64,000 nucleotides of DNA. It comes from Flavilitoribacter sp020436695. Lineage in GTDB: Bacteria; Bacteroidota; Bacteroidia; Chitinophagales; Saprospiraceae. Positions within the stretch are counted from its first letter, which is position 1, and every line of letters starts with the position of its first letter. Positions 47,403 to 55,730 of the stretch are shown one piece after another. The stretch lies in NCBI GenBank assembly GCA_041392665.1, contig JAWKLQ010000002.1, positions 248,001 through 312,000 of the forward strand, given 5' to 3'. The notes beneath the pieces are model-generated. The model had not been told where the DNA came from, searched no databases, and worked only from the letters and a program-made list of their open reading frames with translations. Position numbers and translations under genes: made by a program.

Positions 47403-48563
47403 ATGAGTAAAGCCAAGATCCTCCGTACCATAGCCGCCATAATTTTTCTGACCACATCCTGCGTCATACAGGCCCAGACTCCTGATGCCGTTATCACTTC
47501 TTTCAAAGCCATCAGCTATTTTAATAGTGGTGTGCCCGCCGATTCCATTTTATATCAGGCCGAAAATCCGGAGATCGGACCGACTGTACTGGACGATACG
47601 CTGGATGTTTTCGGCCCTAAGGGATCATTCGAACTCCTGTACACCAGTGAAAAAGAACCGGTAAATGTAGCGCTGTGGGTAGATCTTAATCAAAACGATG
47701 TTTTTGAAGAAAATGAGCGTATTTATTCCGGCTCAGGTAATGAAGGGATGCTCCTGGATGATCTGGTCTTACCGGAACTTAATGGTCCGAGCCGGGCTCT
47801 GTTGGCGATCAGTCAAAATGCAGATAATCTGGCCGATCCTAACAAGGTACTGCAAAATGACCGCGTATCCAGCCTCGAATTTACAATGAACCGGTCTACA
47901 TCCCCCAAGCTGACCATGACCAGCAAAAAGAACACCATCGATCCGGATTCCACCTGCTTTGAAACGGAACTCACTTTCGATCTGATATCTACCGAAGATA
48001 CCACCTACATTATCACCGCCTGGACGTTAACCTATCCCAGCAGTGCTACAGCTCCAGTAGGTTCAGCCATCAGTAAAACCTCCGACGGTACTCCCTTTGG
48101 GGTGGGTAGTCTGCTGACTTCCGCCACGCCCATCGTCGGGTTAAAATTGGACTTCACCGGTTTGGGCCTCGTGGATGGTATGCCGCATACCCTGACCTGT
48201 ACCTTTGCCCCCATTTGGGATCTGGCGCTGGAAGAGAGTGCTGATCTCGTTTTTGAAAAATGTATCGTGAGCAGTATTAATAATCCCTCGGCAAGCCGGC
48301 CGGATCTCCCGATCAGCATCCATCCCAACCCTATACAAAATCAGGGGACGATCACCTATGAGCTAACGAAGCATACCCCAGTGCAATTATCCATTTATGA
48401 TCTGCATGGCCGGATGGTCCAAACCATCTATTCCGGCAATGACAATCCGGGCATCCATCAGATCGGATACATCCCGAGTGAAGACCTGTCCGGGTTGTTT
48501 CTGCTTACTTTACGAACCGCCGACCAACTGGTGAGTAAAAAAATAATGATCATAAAGCCTTAG
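47403..48563 (+). CDS. Secreted protein with T9SS type-A sorting domain
   Basis: 386 residues with a signal peptide (TIAAIIFLTTSCVIQAQ). The first domain has VDLNQNDVFEENERIYSGS, like GEVED-type beta-domains. The C-terminus is a T9SS type-A sorting domain: ISIHPNPIQNQGTITYEL, VQLSIYDLHGRMVQTIY, and SKKIMIIKP at the end. It should cross the outer membrane by the T9SS and be attached to the cell surface or released. The function is unknown. Confidence 0.85.
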   Translation: MSKAKILRTIAAIIFLTTSCVIQAQTPDAVITSFKAISYFNSGVPADSILYQAENPEIGPTVLDDTLDVFGPKGSFELLYTSEKEPVNVALWVDLNQNDVFEENERIYSGSGNEGMLLDDLVLPELNGPSRALLAISQNADNLADPNKVLQNDRVSSLEFTMNRSTSPKLTMTSKKNTIDPDSTCFETELTFDLISTEDTTYIITAWTLTYPSSATAPVGSAISKTSDGTPFGVGSLLTSATPIVGLKLDFTGLGLVDGMPHTLTCTFAPIWDLALEESADLVFEKCIVSSINNPSASRPDLPISIHPNPIQNQGTITYELTKHTPVQLSIYDLHGRMVQTIYSGNDNPGIHQIGYIPSEDLSGLFLLTLRTADQLVSKKIMIIKP

Positions 48564-48688
48564 TGACGGAACAAAAATAAATGAACCAATTTTAGGTTTT
48601 TAATATTTCGCTAAGCCCCTGACTAAGAGGAAACGGTGTGCGAAATTTTCAAAACCTCTAGAAAAAATTGGTTCATTTATTTCCGTCA
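48564..48688. repeat. MITE-like element with ~49-bp inverted repeats
   Basis: The left arm (48564-48612) starts TGACGGAACAAAAATAAATG and the right arm (48640-48688) ends CATTTATTTCCGTCA. They pair over about 49 bases with a few gaps. A 27-base centre separates them. The element lies between the T9SS type-A gene and the CHAT gene. It may be a non-autonomous mobile element or a strong terminator hairpin. Confidence 0.7.
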
Positions 48689-48731
48689 AATTACTTAGGT
48701 ACTCATTAAGTTTTCTAATTTATCTGGTGAT

Positions 48732-51581
48732 ATGATCTACACTCATGATCTCCGGATGAAATTTGTTTCACTAATAATGCTAGTGTGGCTTCTACTTCCC
48801 GGTCTTACCGCCGGCCAGGAAGTTGCCGACCGGATGGACCTGCTGGATTCCCTGGGGCAGCACTATTTTCAGGAAGGGCAGTTGGACAGTAGTCTGCACT
48901 ACTATCAGCAACTCCTGCCGCTGACCGCTCGATCGGGGGCTTCTTTCCGGCAATTGGAAGCTTACAACTGGATCTTCGTGCTCAAGGTATTTTCCGAACA
49001 GGAGGATAGCCTGGAGTACTACATCGAAAAAATGACCCCACTGGCGCAGCGCCTTGAAGCGGCATCTCCTGAAGAATCCGACATACTTTCCAGTTTTTGG
49101 AATTACAAGTCCTACTACCACGACCTGCGGGGAGAATTTTTCCAGAAGATCGAAGGCGATAAACATGCGCTGCGGTATTACGAAAGTCTGCCCGAGCTGG
49201 ACACGGCAGAGCTGGCGGTATTATACCAGAATGTGGGCACGGCGCTGGAAGAAACCGGTGATTATTTTCAGGCCAATATTTACAGTAAAAAGGCCTGGGA
49301 CCTGCTGAAGCCCTCCGAGAACCGGGGCGAAATGATCCACCTGGACAGCCTGAAGATCATCATCAGTATCGGCACGCAGTTGTCGAATATGGCGCGATAC
49401 AGAGAAGCAGAAATCTTTTTTACTAAAGGAAAACAACTGGCGCAGCGATTGGGGCTCAGCCCGAATGCCGATGAACGGGAAACGGCTGGTCTTTTTCACA
49501 TCCAGTGGGGAGTGAATGACTACAAAATGGAGGCGTTCACCCAATCTGCCGCCCATCTGGATGCCGCAAAGAAAATACTGGATCGCTCGAAGGAGATTTC
49601 CGATGCCTATCCCCTGCTGCTTCGCTATCAGGCAAGGAACACGCTTAGCCTGGGAGCGCTAAAGCAGGCCGAACAATTGGCCATGAGGGCGATGGAAATA
49701 CTACAGCAGCATTTCCCCACTCACGTTTATTATCAGATGGAGATCCTGGAGATACTCGGCGATGTGTACACCCGAAGGGAAGAATATCCGACAGCCTTAA
49801 CGTATTACCAGAAAGCCATCCACCAGATGTGTCCTAAATTTTCCGATGACGCGATCACTGCTAATCCGGGGCTTACACAGATCGATCACGGTAAAAATGA
49901 ATTACTGGAGATCTTAAGCAAAAAAGGCGAGGCATTAGACAAAATGCAGGAAAGGGAAGCCGCGCTCTCCACCTATCGGCTGGCCATTGAATTATTCCAG
50001 GCCACCAGAGAGGATTTCCTGACGGAAGACGCCCGCATCTTTCTGGCGGGACAAATGCTGCCGCTTTTCGAAAATGCCATTGCGTCGGCTATCGCCTTGC
50101 AGTCGTTTGAAGAGGCTTTCCAATTCGTGGAACAAAGTAAGGCATTGGTCCTGTACGAAGCGCTCAACGAACAGGAGGCTTACCAACTGGCCCACGTACC
50201 GGACAGTCTGGTCCAGCTACTGCGCCAATACAAAGTGGAGCGAGCTTACTGGGAAAAAGCGCAATTCGAACAGCAACTAAACGGAGATTCCCTACTTGCC
50301 GAAAAAGCCAATGCGCAACTGTTTAATCTTAAACGACAGGAGGAACTGATGCGGGAAACACTAAACCGACAGTTCCCAAAATTCGCGGAGCTCAAGTTCG
50401 AAAAAGATATGCCGACACTGGCGGATATCCGTCGGCAGCTACTGGCGCCCGGACAAGCCCTGATCGAATACTTTGTGGGAGAAGCGAACGTCTTTGTATT
50501 CGGTATCACCCGGGAAGAATTTCAGGTTAAGGTGGTCAAAAAAGAGGAATCTTTCCCACAACTGATCAACGAACTACTGGCCATGCTCCACCAGCAGACC
50601 AATGCCGATGCACTGACCTATGGCGAAAAGGCCTATGCGGTTTTTGATCAGTATCTGGCGTCGGTTATGCAGTCTTTTTCTTCTCCCGTTGAACAATTGT
50701 TCATCATTCCGGACGGTTTATTGAGCTATCTGCCATTCGAAGCCTTACTGACGGAGAAAGCTACCCGCAACGCTTACAGTACCTTGCCTTATCTCGTGCG
50801 AACGTACTCCTGTTCCTATGGTTATTCCAGTGCTTTATTGATAAAGTCGCGAGACCATTTTTCTGATACCGGGGGCACCTTTATTGGTTTTGCGCCGGAA
50901 TTTCCCGGTGCAACGCCCATCCCAAGGAGAAAAGAACTAGGTCCCCTAAAGTACAATATCGAAGCGGTAAATACCCTGCGGGAGATCACTGGTGGGCAGA
51001 GCTATACCCACGATGAGGCCAACAAAGATCATTTGTTGCATCCTTCCGGTCGGCCACTTATACTCCATCTGAGTACCCACGCTACTGTGGATGATGAAAA
51101 CCCGATGGGAAGCAAGATCTATCTGGCCAATGGTGAAGACATCACTACCCAGGAAATCTATAATCTGCCGTACAGCAGTGCCATGGTCGTACTCAGTGCC
51201 TGCGAAACCGGAACCGGAAAATACTACAAGGGAGAAGGCATGATGAGTTTGGCCCGGGCTTTTATGCAATCCGGCAGCCCCAGCGTAGTCACCAGTCTGT
51301 GGAAAGTAGATGACCGATCGACCAGCGAACTCATGGTTAAATTCTACACCTACCTACAGAAAGGACTGCCCAAAAACGAGGCCCTGCGCCGGGCACAACT
51401 GGATTTTATGACGGAGAAAGAAAGTGAGCAATTACACCACCCTTATTACTGGGCCGCTTTTATTCATATCGGTGATACTTCGTCCATTCCCTTTTCCAGT
51501 GGTTGGTATTTTTTTAAATGGATCGGTATATTCCTACTGGTCGCAGGAGTGGCTTTTTATTTATGGCGCCGGAAAAGCTAA
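48732..51581 (+). CDS. Exported TPR-CHAT protease with C-terminal membrane anchor
   Basis: 949 residues; an ATG at 48756 gives a cleaner signal peptide (MKFVSLIMLVWLLLPGLTAG). Residues ~40-420 hold TPR-like repeats (LGQHYFQEGQLDSSLHYYQQ, AEIFFTKGKQLAQRLG, YTRREEYPTALTYYQKAIHQ). The C-terminal CHAT peptidase domain has His783 (ILHLSTHATV) and Cys824 (VVLSACETGTG), the caspase-like dyad. A single membrane helix near the end (WIGIFLLVAGVAFYLW) is followed by RRKS. With a signal peptide the protease domain faces the periplasm. It converges with the anti-sigma/sigma pair, which suggests a shared pathway. Confidence 0.9.
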   Translation: MIYTHDLRMKFVSLIMLVWLLLPGLTAGQEVADRMDLLDSLGQHYFQEGQLDSSLHYYQQLLPLTARSGASFRQLEAYNWIFVLKVFSEQEDSLEYYIEKMTPLAQRLEAASPEESDILSSFWNYKSYYHDLRGEFFQKIEGDKHALRYYESLPELDTAELAVLYQNVGTALEETGDYFQANIYSKKAWDLLKPSENRGEMIHLDSLKIIISIGTQLSNMARYREAEIFFTKGKQLAQRLGLSPNADERETAGLFHIQWGVNDYKMEAFTQSAAHLDAAKKILDRSKEISDAYPLLLRYQARNTLSLGALKQAEQLAMRAMEILQQHFPTHVYYQMEILEILGDVYTRREEYPTALTYYQKAIHQMCPKFSDDAITANPGLTQIDHGKNELLEILSKKGEALDKMQEREAALSTYRLAIELFQATREDFLTEDARIFLAGQMLPLFENAIASAIALQSFEEAFQFVEQSKALVLYEALNEQEAYQLAHVPDSLVQLLRQYKVERAYWEKAQFEQQLNGDSLLAEKANAQLFNLKRQEELMRETLNRQFPKFAELKFEKDMPTLADIRRQLLAPGQALIEYFVGEANVFVFGITREEFQVKVVKKEESFPQLINELLAMLHQQTNADALTYGEKAYAVFDQYLASVMQSFSSPVEQLFIIPDGLLSYLPFEALLTEKATRNAYSTLPYLVRTYSCSYGYSSALLIKSRDHFSDTGGTFIGFAPEFPGATPIPRRKELGPLKYNIEAVNTLREITGGQSYTHDEANKDHLLHPSGRPLILHLSTHATVDDENPMGSKIYLANGEDITTQEIYNLPYSSAMVVLSACETGTGKYYKGEGMMSLARAFMQSGSPSVVTSLWKVDDRSTSELMVKFYTYLQKGLPKNEALRRAQLDFMTEKESEQLHHPYYWAAFIHIGDTSSIPFSSGWYFFKWIGIFLLVAGVAFYLWRRKS

Positions 51582-51662
51582 TATCATCAACAGTATGCAG
51601 GGTATTCCAACATTTTGCAGTATCTCCCAGGCACCCAAAACCCAGCACAAGGTACCTTACTA

Positions 51663-52394
51663 TTATTGCGCTTCCAATTTCCCAATTTGATCCAATAACT
51701 CCTCTGCCCGCCGGCTTCTCGCCGGATAGCGCTCCTTGATCATTTCCAGTTGTGTACGTGCCCGCGGCAGGTCATTATTACCTACAAAGGCAATAGCCAT
51801 TAACCAGTCAGCATCATCTTCAAAAGGAATGGGTTGTTTAGTAGTTTGCTTATAGATCTCCAGTTGATCGATCATAATGTTGTACTGGCCGCTTTCCTGT
51901 AGCGGCTGCAAACTGCGGAAAAAATTCCGGGCGGGTTCATTATGGTCCGGCGGGCCTTCACCCCGCTGTACCGATTCAAAAAGGTGAGATTTATCCGTAT
52001 GGTCCCAATAATATGCCGCTAGTGTTTGGGGAGATTCAAGTGATGGTCCCTGCAATAACCACCACAGCCCTGCGACCAAAAGTAAAGCTACAGCTGCGGC
52101 CAAAGATACCATACGTCGATTGGAGAGTAAGCGTATTTTTCCTTCTCGCGGCTTACTATTCTCCGTTTGTTCTGTCATGGGAAATTGATTTTTCACTTTT
52201 TCCTCTCCGCCCGACGGGAAGGCCACCTCGATCGTGTGCTCCATTTCACCATACAGGCGGAAACGCTCCTGAAAAACAGGATCGTTTTCGAGCCGTTCTT
52301 CAAATGCTGCCAGTTCTGCTTCAGTCAGCGCAAAGTCGTGGAAGCGCCCGATCAGTTCGAAATCCTGTTCTATATTTTGTATTGGTTTATCCAT
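51663..52394 (-). CDS. Membrane anti-sigma-like protein with C-terminal helical repeat domain
   Basis: 243 residues. The N-terminal ~95 residues have the pattern FHDFALTEAELAAFEERLEN, typical of Bacteroidetes anti-sigma factors. One membrane helix follows (VSLAAAVALLLVAGLWWLL, ~95-115), and then an outer helical TPR-like domain (MAIAFVGNNDLPRARTQLEM). No zinc-binding motif is present. The gene lies 149 bases downstream of a sigma factor gene on the same strand, so it probably holds that sigma factor inactive. The outer domain may be the target of an envelope protease such as the neighbouring CHAT protein, which is inference. Confidence 0.8.
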   Translation of the reverse strand: MDKPIQNIEQDFELIGRFHDFALTEAELAAFEERLENDPVFQERFRLYGEMEHTIEVAFPSGGEEKVKNQFPMTEQTENSKPREGKIRLLSNRRMVSLAAAVALLLVAGLWWLLQGPSLESPQTLAAYYWDHTDKSHLFESVQRGEGPPDHNEPARNFFRSLQPLQESGQYNIMIDQLEIYKQTTKQPIPFEDDADWLMAIAFVGNNDLPRARTQLEMIKERYPARSRRAEELLDQIGKLEAQ

Positions 52395-52543
52395 ATCTCG
52401 TTCTTTTTAAGGAGCACGGTTACGGTGAACGGGGGCATTGCGTCTGAACTCGGGGTAAGGATTAAAACCGAGTAGCTCTATTGTAGCAGCTGAGAGGTTG
52501 AGATTAGCTCTAACCTATCTAATCGTCTCAACATCTAAACGTC

Positions 52544-53182
52544 TCAATATCCCTTTCTCCCCTTTTGTCCTTCAACCATCACTGCCAACTCCACTGCCGC
52601 CTTTACCTTAAGTTGCTTCATACATTCATAGCGCAGCACCGTTACGGCTCGTGCATCTTTTAGTCCTAAAATTGCAAATAACTCCCTGGGTTTTTCCAAC
52701 CCTTTGTCCAGTATGATCTGAAAAAGCTGCCGGCACTTATCACCCATTTTGGCAATGGCCTTGCGCATGGCTTCCTGCCTCCAGCTTTCCCATTGATCTT
52801 CTTTTCGGTGTTCCTGTTCGATTTTGGGGACTTCTGTCGGACCACCTGCCTGTGCAATGACCGTTTCCATCGGAATATTCCCAATCTGTTTTGAATCTGT
52901 TCGCTTTCGGTCCAGGCAGGCGAATTTTGCCATTTTGTAAATATATCCGCCTACATTGGTCTCCGGCAATGGCGCACCGCCCACTACAAATTTTTCCCAA
53001 AATTTGGCGACAGCCAGCGAAAAGTACTCCCCCGCTTCCGTTTCCGAACCAGTCAGTTGCAACAGGCTGTACTTTCCCTTTGCATACAGGTCCCGTAAAA
53101 AGTCGTTCAGGGGTTTAGGCTGACCATTCCTGGCCTTTTCTATCAGATCAGTGAATTGTTCGTTGGTGATATTTACACTCAT
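52544..53182 (-). CDS. RNA polymerase sigma factor (sigma-70 family, ECF-like)
   Basis: 212 residues. The region 2 part runs through ETNVGGYIYKMAKFACLDRK, and the region 4 part ends with MGDKCRQLFQIILDKGLEKP and VTVLRYECMKQLK. It is a divergent ECF-type sigma factor of the kind found in Saprospiria next to membrane regulators. The anti-sigma gene follows on the same strand. The divergent secreted-protein genes start 316 bases away and are possible targets. Confidence 0.85.
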   Translation of the reverse strand: MSVNITNEQFTDLIEKARNGQPKPLNDFLRDLYAKGKYSLLQLTGSETEAGEYFSLAVAKFWEKFVVGGAPLPETNVGGYIYKMAKFACLDRKRTDSKQIGNIPMETVIAQAGGPTEVPKIEQEHRKEDQWESWRQEAMRKAIAKMGDKCRQLFQIILDKGLEKPRELFAILGLKDARAVTVLRYECMKQLKVKAAVELAVMVEGQKGRKGY

Positions 53183-53498
53183 GCCGGCATTTCGCTGGGC
53201 AATGATGCCCCGTCAGTGAAAAGACGTAAAATAAGAAAAATGTCATGTGAATAAATAGTGGATGAATTTTTTTCAAAAAAAATAATCCACATAATATACT
53301 AGTAATCAGCACCTTGACAAACAAATAACAAATTCATACCCAACTAATTCATTTTTTACACCTGACATTTTCTCCTCTTTCCATCTGTTAAGTGAATTCC
53401 AGATACACTATTCAAAATTGCGCATAGCGCTTCCGGCATAACGATCATTGTGGCTCTCTGATCGCCAGGAATAGCTATACGTCCCAAAATGAAAGAAC
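53183..53498. promoter_or_regulatory. Divergent gap between sigma factor gene and secreted protein gene
   Basis: 316 AT-rich bases that must carry the promoter of the sigma/anti-sigma pair and that of the 53499 gene. I see AT runs (TTTTTTTCAAAAAAAATAAT, around 53270) but no promoter motif I can defend. No ORF. Confidence 0.4.
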
Positions 53499-55598
53499 AT
53501 GAGAAAATTATCAATGCTATGGTGCTTTGTACTACTGCTCAACACCATCATACAGGCTCAGACGCCAAAAATCGGGTTAGATCTCACCAGCGGACTGGCA
53601 TTACCCATTCCCACGAAGGAACTCAATACCGACCTGATCGACAACGGTTTCCAATTCAATTCCGGGATTAGCCTCATTCACAAAAAGCTGGGGATGGAGA
53701 TACTCGGCGGCTATATTGCGACTCCCGTAAGTTCAAAGTTCCAACAGGCATTACCGGCAACTTCCGGCCTGGATTTCACTAATAATTCCTGGCGCAGCCT
53801 GTACGGAGCGCTCGGACCACTGATCCAGCTGGGAGGTAAAAAACTAAACCTCAGCCTTTTACCTAAAATTGGGTGGATGAACACCCGGGTACCTACTCTG
53901 GGCGCCAAAGATAAAGCTGCCGCACAGGGTGTTGAGTTAAGTCTTGATCCGTCAGTTCAGGATAAATGGAAACTGTATTATTCATTCGGTAGTAAGTTGC
54001 AATGGCGACTCAGTGATCAACTGGGTATCCACCTGCGGGCCGATTATGTGACCCGGCCGGGTGCTCCCACCGGGAGCGTCAAACAGTTCATCCGCAAATT
54101 GCAAAACATACCGGGCATCGAGCAGGCACAGGAAGATCTCCTCGCTATGTCCCAACAACGTATCAACGTACTCAATCTGGGTGCCGGCATCACCTACCAC
54201 TTCGGCAAACAGGATGATATACAGGAGAAGCAACAGATATCTTGTGAAAACTCTATCCTCAGTGCGCCCGGAAATGGCCTTACGTATGCCCTACAGGATG
54301 ATCTGCGGCCGGATTTCAGATGGACCAATCCCACAGAGAAAGGGATAAGCGGCTATCTATTTCGCCTTTACATCGGCCAGGAGGTCGTATACGAAGAGAA
54401 GACGGAAAAGCCCGTCATCGAACATCAGGAGGTGTTAGAACGACTCTACCAGCAAAAGAACAAACAGGAACAAACCTATAGCTGGGAGGTAGTCACTTAT
54501 TTTGCCGATTGTGAACCGCTGATCTCTGCCCGCAACACCTTCGTCATGAGTAACCGCTCCGGCGCCTGGCACGATATCTTCGATCTGGAATGCGATCTGC
54601 CGGCCTACACCGACGACGGCGACCTCAGACTGACCGGTAAGATCAGTTTCTTCAATAACCTTTCTGTATCCGATCCACTGGTGATCAATAGCTTTAATGA
54701 CGTGATCATAAAGAATACTTCGCTGGTTACCTTGCCGGGAGTCGTACTGACCAATATTACAGATTGCGTTTCCAGCCTTCCGGTACCTACACCACTTTCC
54801 ATCGCTCCCGGCACGACCGAAACCTACTGCTTCGAACTGGTAGTACCCGCCGGTAATACCGCCATCGTCAGCCAGGCCAGCGGTACTATCAATGGCCTGC
54901 CCCAGTTGTCAACCGATCAGGATGACCTGCCGCAGTGCGCCTGTTCGATCTGCGATACCTGGCGGTTCAGCGGTAAACAATCTACCCTGAATTACGTCAC
55001 TTATGGCGGCAATTTTTTCAATGCCATGATCTTTCAGGACATTCAGATCGCCAATTCCGATCCGATCCGAGAGGTAAAAGCGGAGATCGTGTATGTGGAG
55101 CACGTTGCGAACAACCCCGAGTGCTACACCTGTACCAAACACGATAATGATATGGGCCTCATCTCCTTCGGCGCCCAGCAACCTATGGCACTCAGCACCG
55201 GTAACTGGGCAAATTCCAAGCTCGCCTATAAAGGAAAGGGAGGTACCTACGATGTAGATAACGACAACTATGTGAATCAGGCCTTATGGCAGGCGGCCGA
55301 TCCGGTAAATGGGATCGACTTTGCCTCCACCAGCCATCGCTTCCGTATCCCGATCAATCTGCCCAAACCCAGCAGTTTGGGTTGTTGTAACCACCGCTAC
55401 GAAGTATGTGTGCGCTACACCTTTACGGATGTCAACTGCGTCACCTGCGATCATCTGGTCTGCTACCGAATGTCTACATCCGGAGGGAATAATGGAGGTA
55501 TAGGCACCGGTGTGGGGGTCGGGAGTACGCCGGTTGGGGTCGGTAAAGTCCCCAGAGTATCTCTGCCGAAAGAGTCGGCAAAAATTGGAGGGAATTAA
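53499..55598 (+). CDS. Secreted protein: barrel-like N-terminus, Fn3-like middle, Cys-patterned C-module
   Basis: 699 residues with a signal peptide (MLWCFVLLLNTIIQAQ). Residues ~22-245 are beta-rich with aromatic ends, like an outer membrane barrel (GLDLTSGLALPIPTKELN, LNLGAGITYHFGKQDD). An Fn3-like region follows (~255-345). Residues ~480-655 form a domain with paired cysteines (CACSICDTW, PECYTC, LGCCNHRYEVCVRYTF, DVNCVTCDHLVC). The end is Gly-rich. The next gene has the same C-module. No known family or T9SS sorting signal was recognised. It is divergent from the sigma factor gene. Confidence 0.7.
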   Translation: MRKLSMLWCFVLLLNTIIQAQTPKIGLDLTSGLALPIPTKELNTDLIDNGFQFNSGISLIHKKLGMEILGGYIATPVSSKFQQALPATSGLDFTNNSWRSLYGALGPLIQLGGKKLNLSLLPKIGWMNTRVPTLGAKDKAAAQGVELSLDPSVQDKWKLYYSFGSKLQWRLSDQLGIHLRADYVTRPGAPTGSVKQFIRKLQNIPGIEQAQEDLLAMSQQRINVLNLGAGITYHFGKQDDIQEKQQISCENSILSAPGNGLTYALQDDLRPDFRWTNPTEKGISGYLFRLYIGQEVVYEEKTEKPVIEHQEVLERLYQQKNKQEQTYSWEVVTYFADCEPLISARNTFVMSNRSGAWHDIFDLECDLPAYTDDGDLRLTGKISFFNNLSVSDPLVINSFNDVIIKNTSLVTLPGVVLTNITDCVSSLPVPTPLSIAPGTTETYCFELVVPAGNTAIVSQASGTINGLPQLSTDQDDLPQCACSICDTWRFSGKQSTLNYVTYGGNFFNAMIFQDIQIANSDPIREVKAEIVYVEHVANNPECYTCTKHDNDMGLISFGAQQPMALSTGNWANSKLAYKGKGGTYDVDNDNYVNQALWQAADPVNGIDFASTSHRFRIPINLPKPSSLGCCNHRYEVCVRYTFTDVNCVTCDHLVCYRMSTSGGNNGGIGTGVGVGSTPVGVGKVPRVSLPKESAKIGGN

Positions 55599-55666
55599 TT
55601 TCAGTAGTTAGTCTATGAGTCGTAAGTCGTAAGTCTTTTAGTCAAACTAGAAGAGATGAGGAATTG

Positions 55667-55708
55667 GCCGACTGCCGACTGCCGACTGCCGACTGCCGAC
55701 TGCCGACT
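55667..55708. repeat. Heptanucleotide tandem repeat GCCGACT x6
   Basis: Six perfect GCCGACT units lie 22 bases upstream of the ATG at 55731. Seven-base repeats of this sort change copy number by slippage. At this place they can change spacing in the 5' untranslated region or promoter of the next gene and may switch its expression. Confidence 0.9.
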
Positions 55709-55730
55709 AAAATCTACCATCAACCATTAA

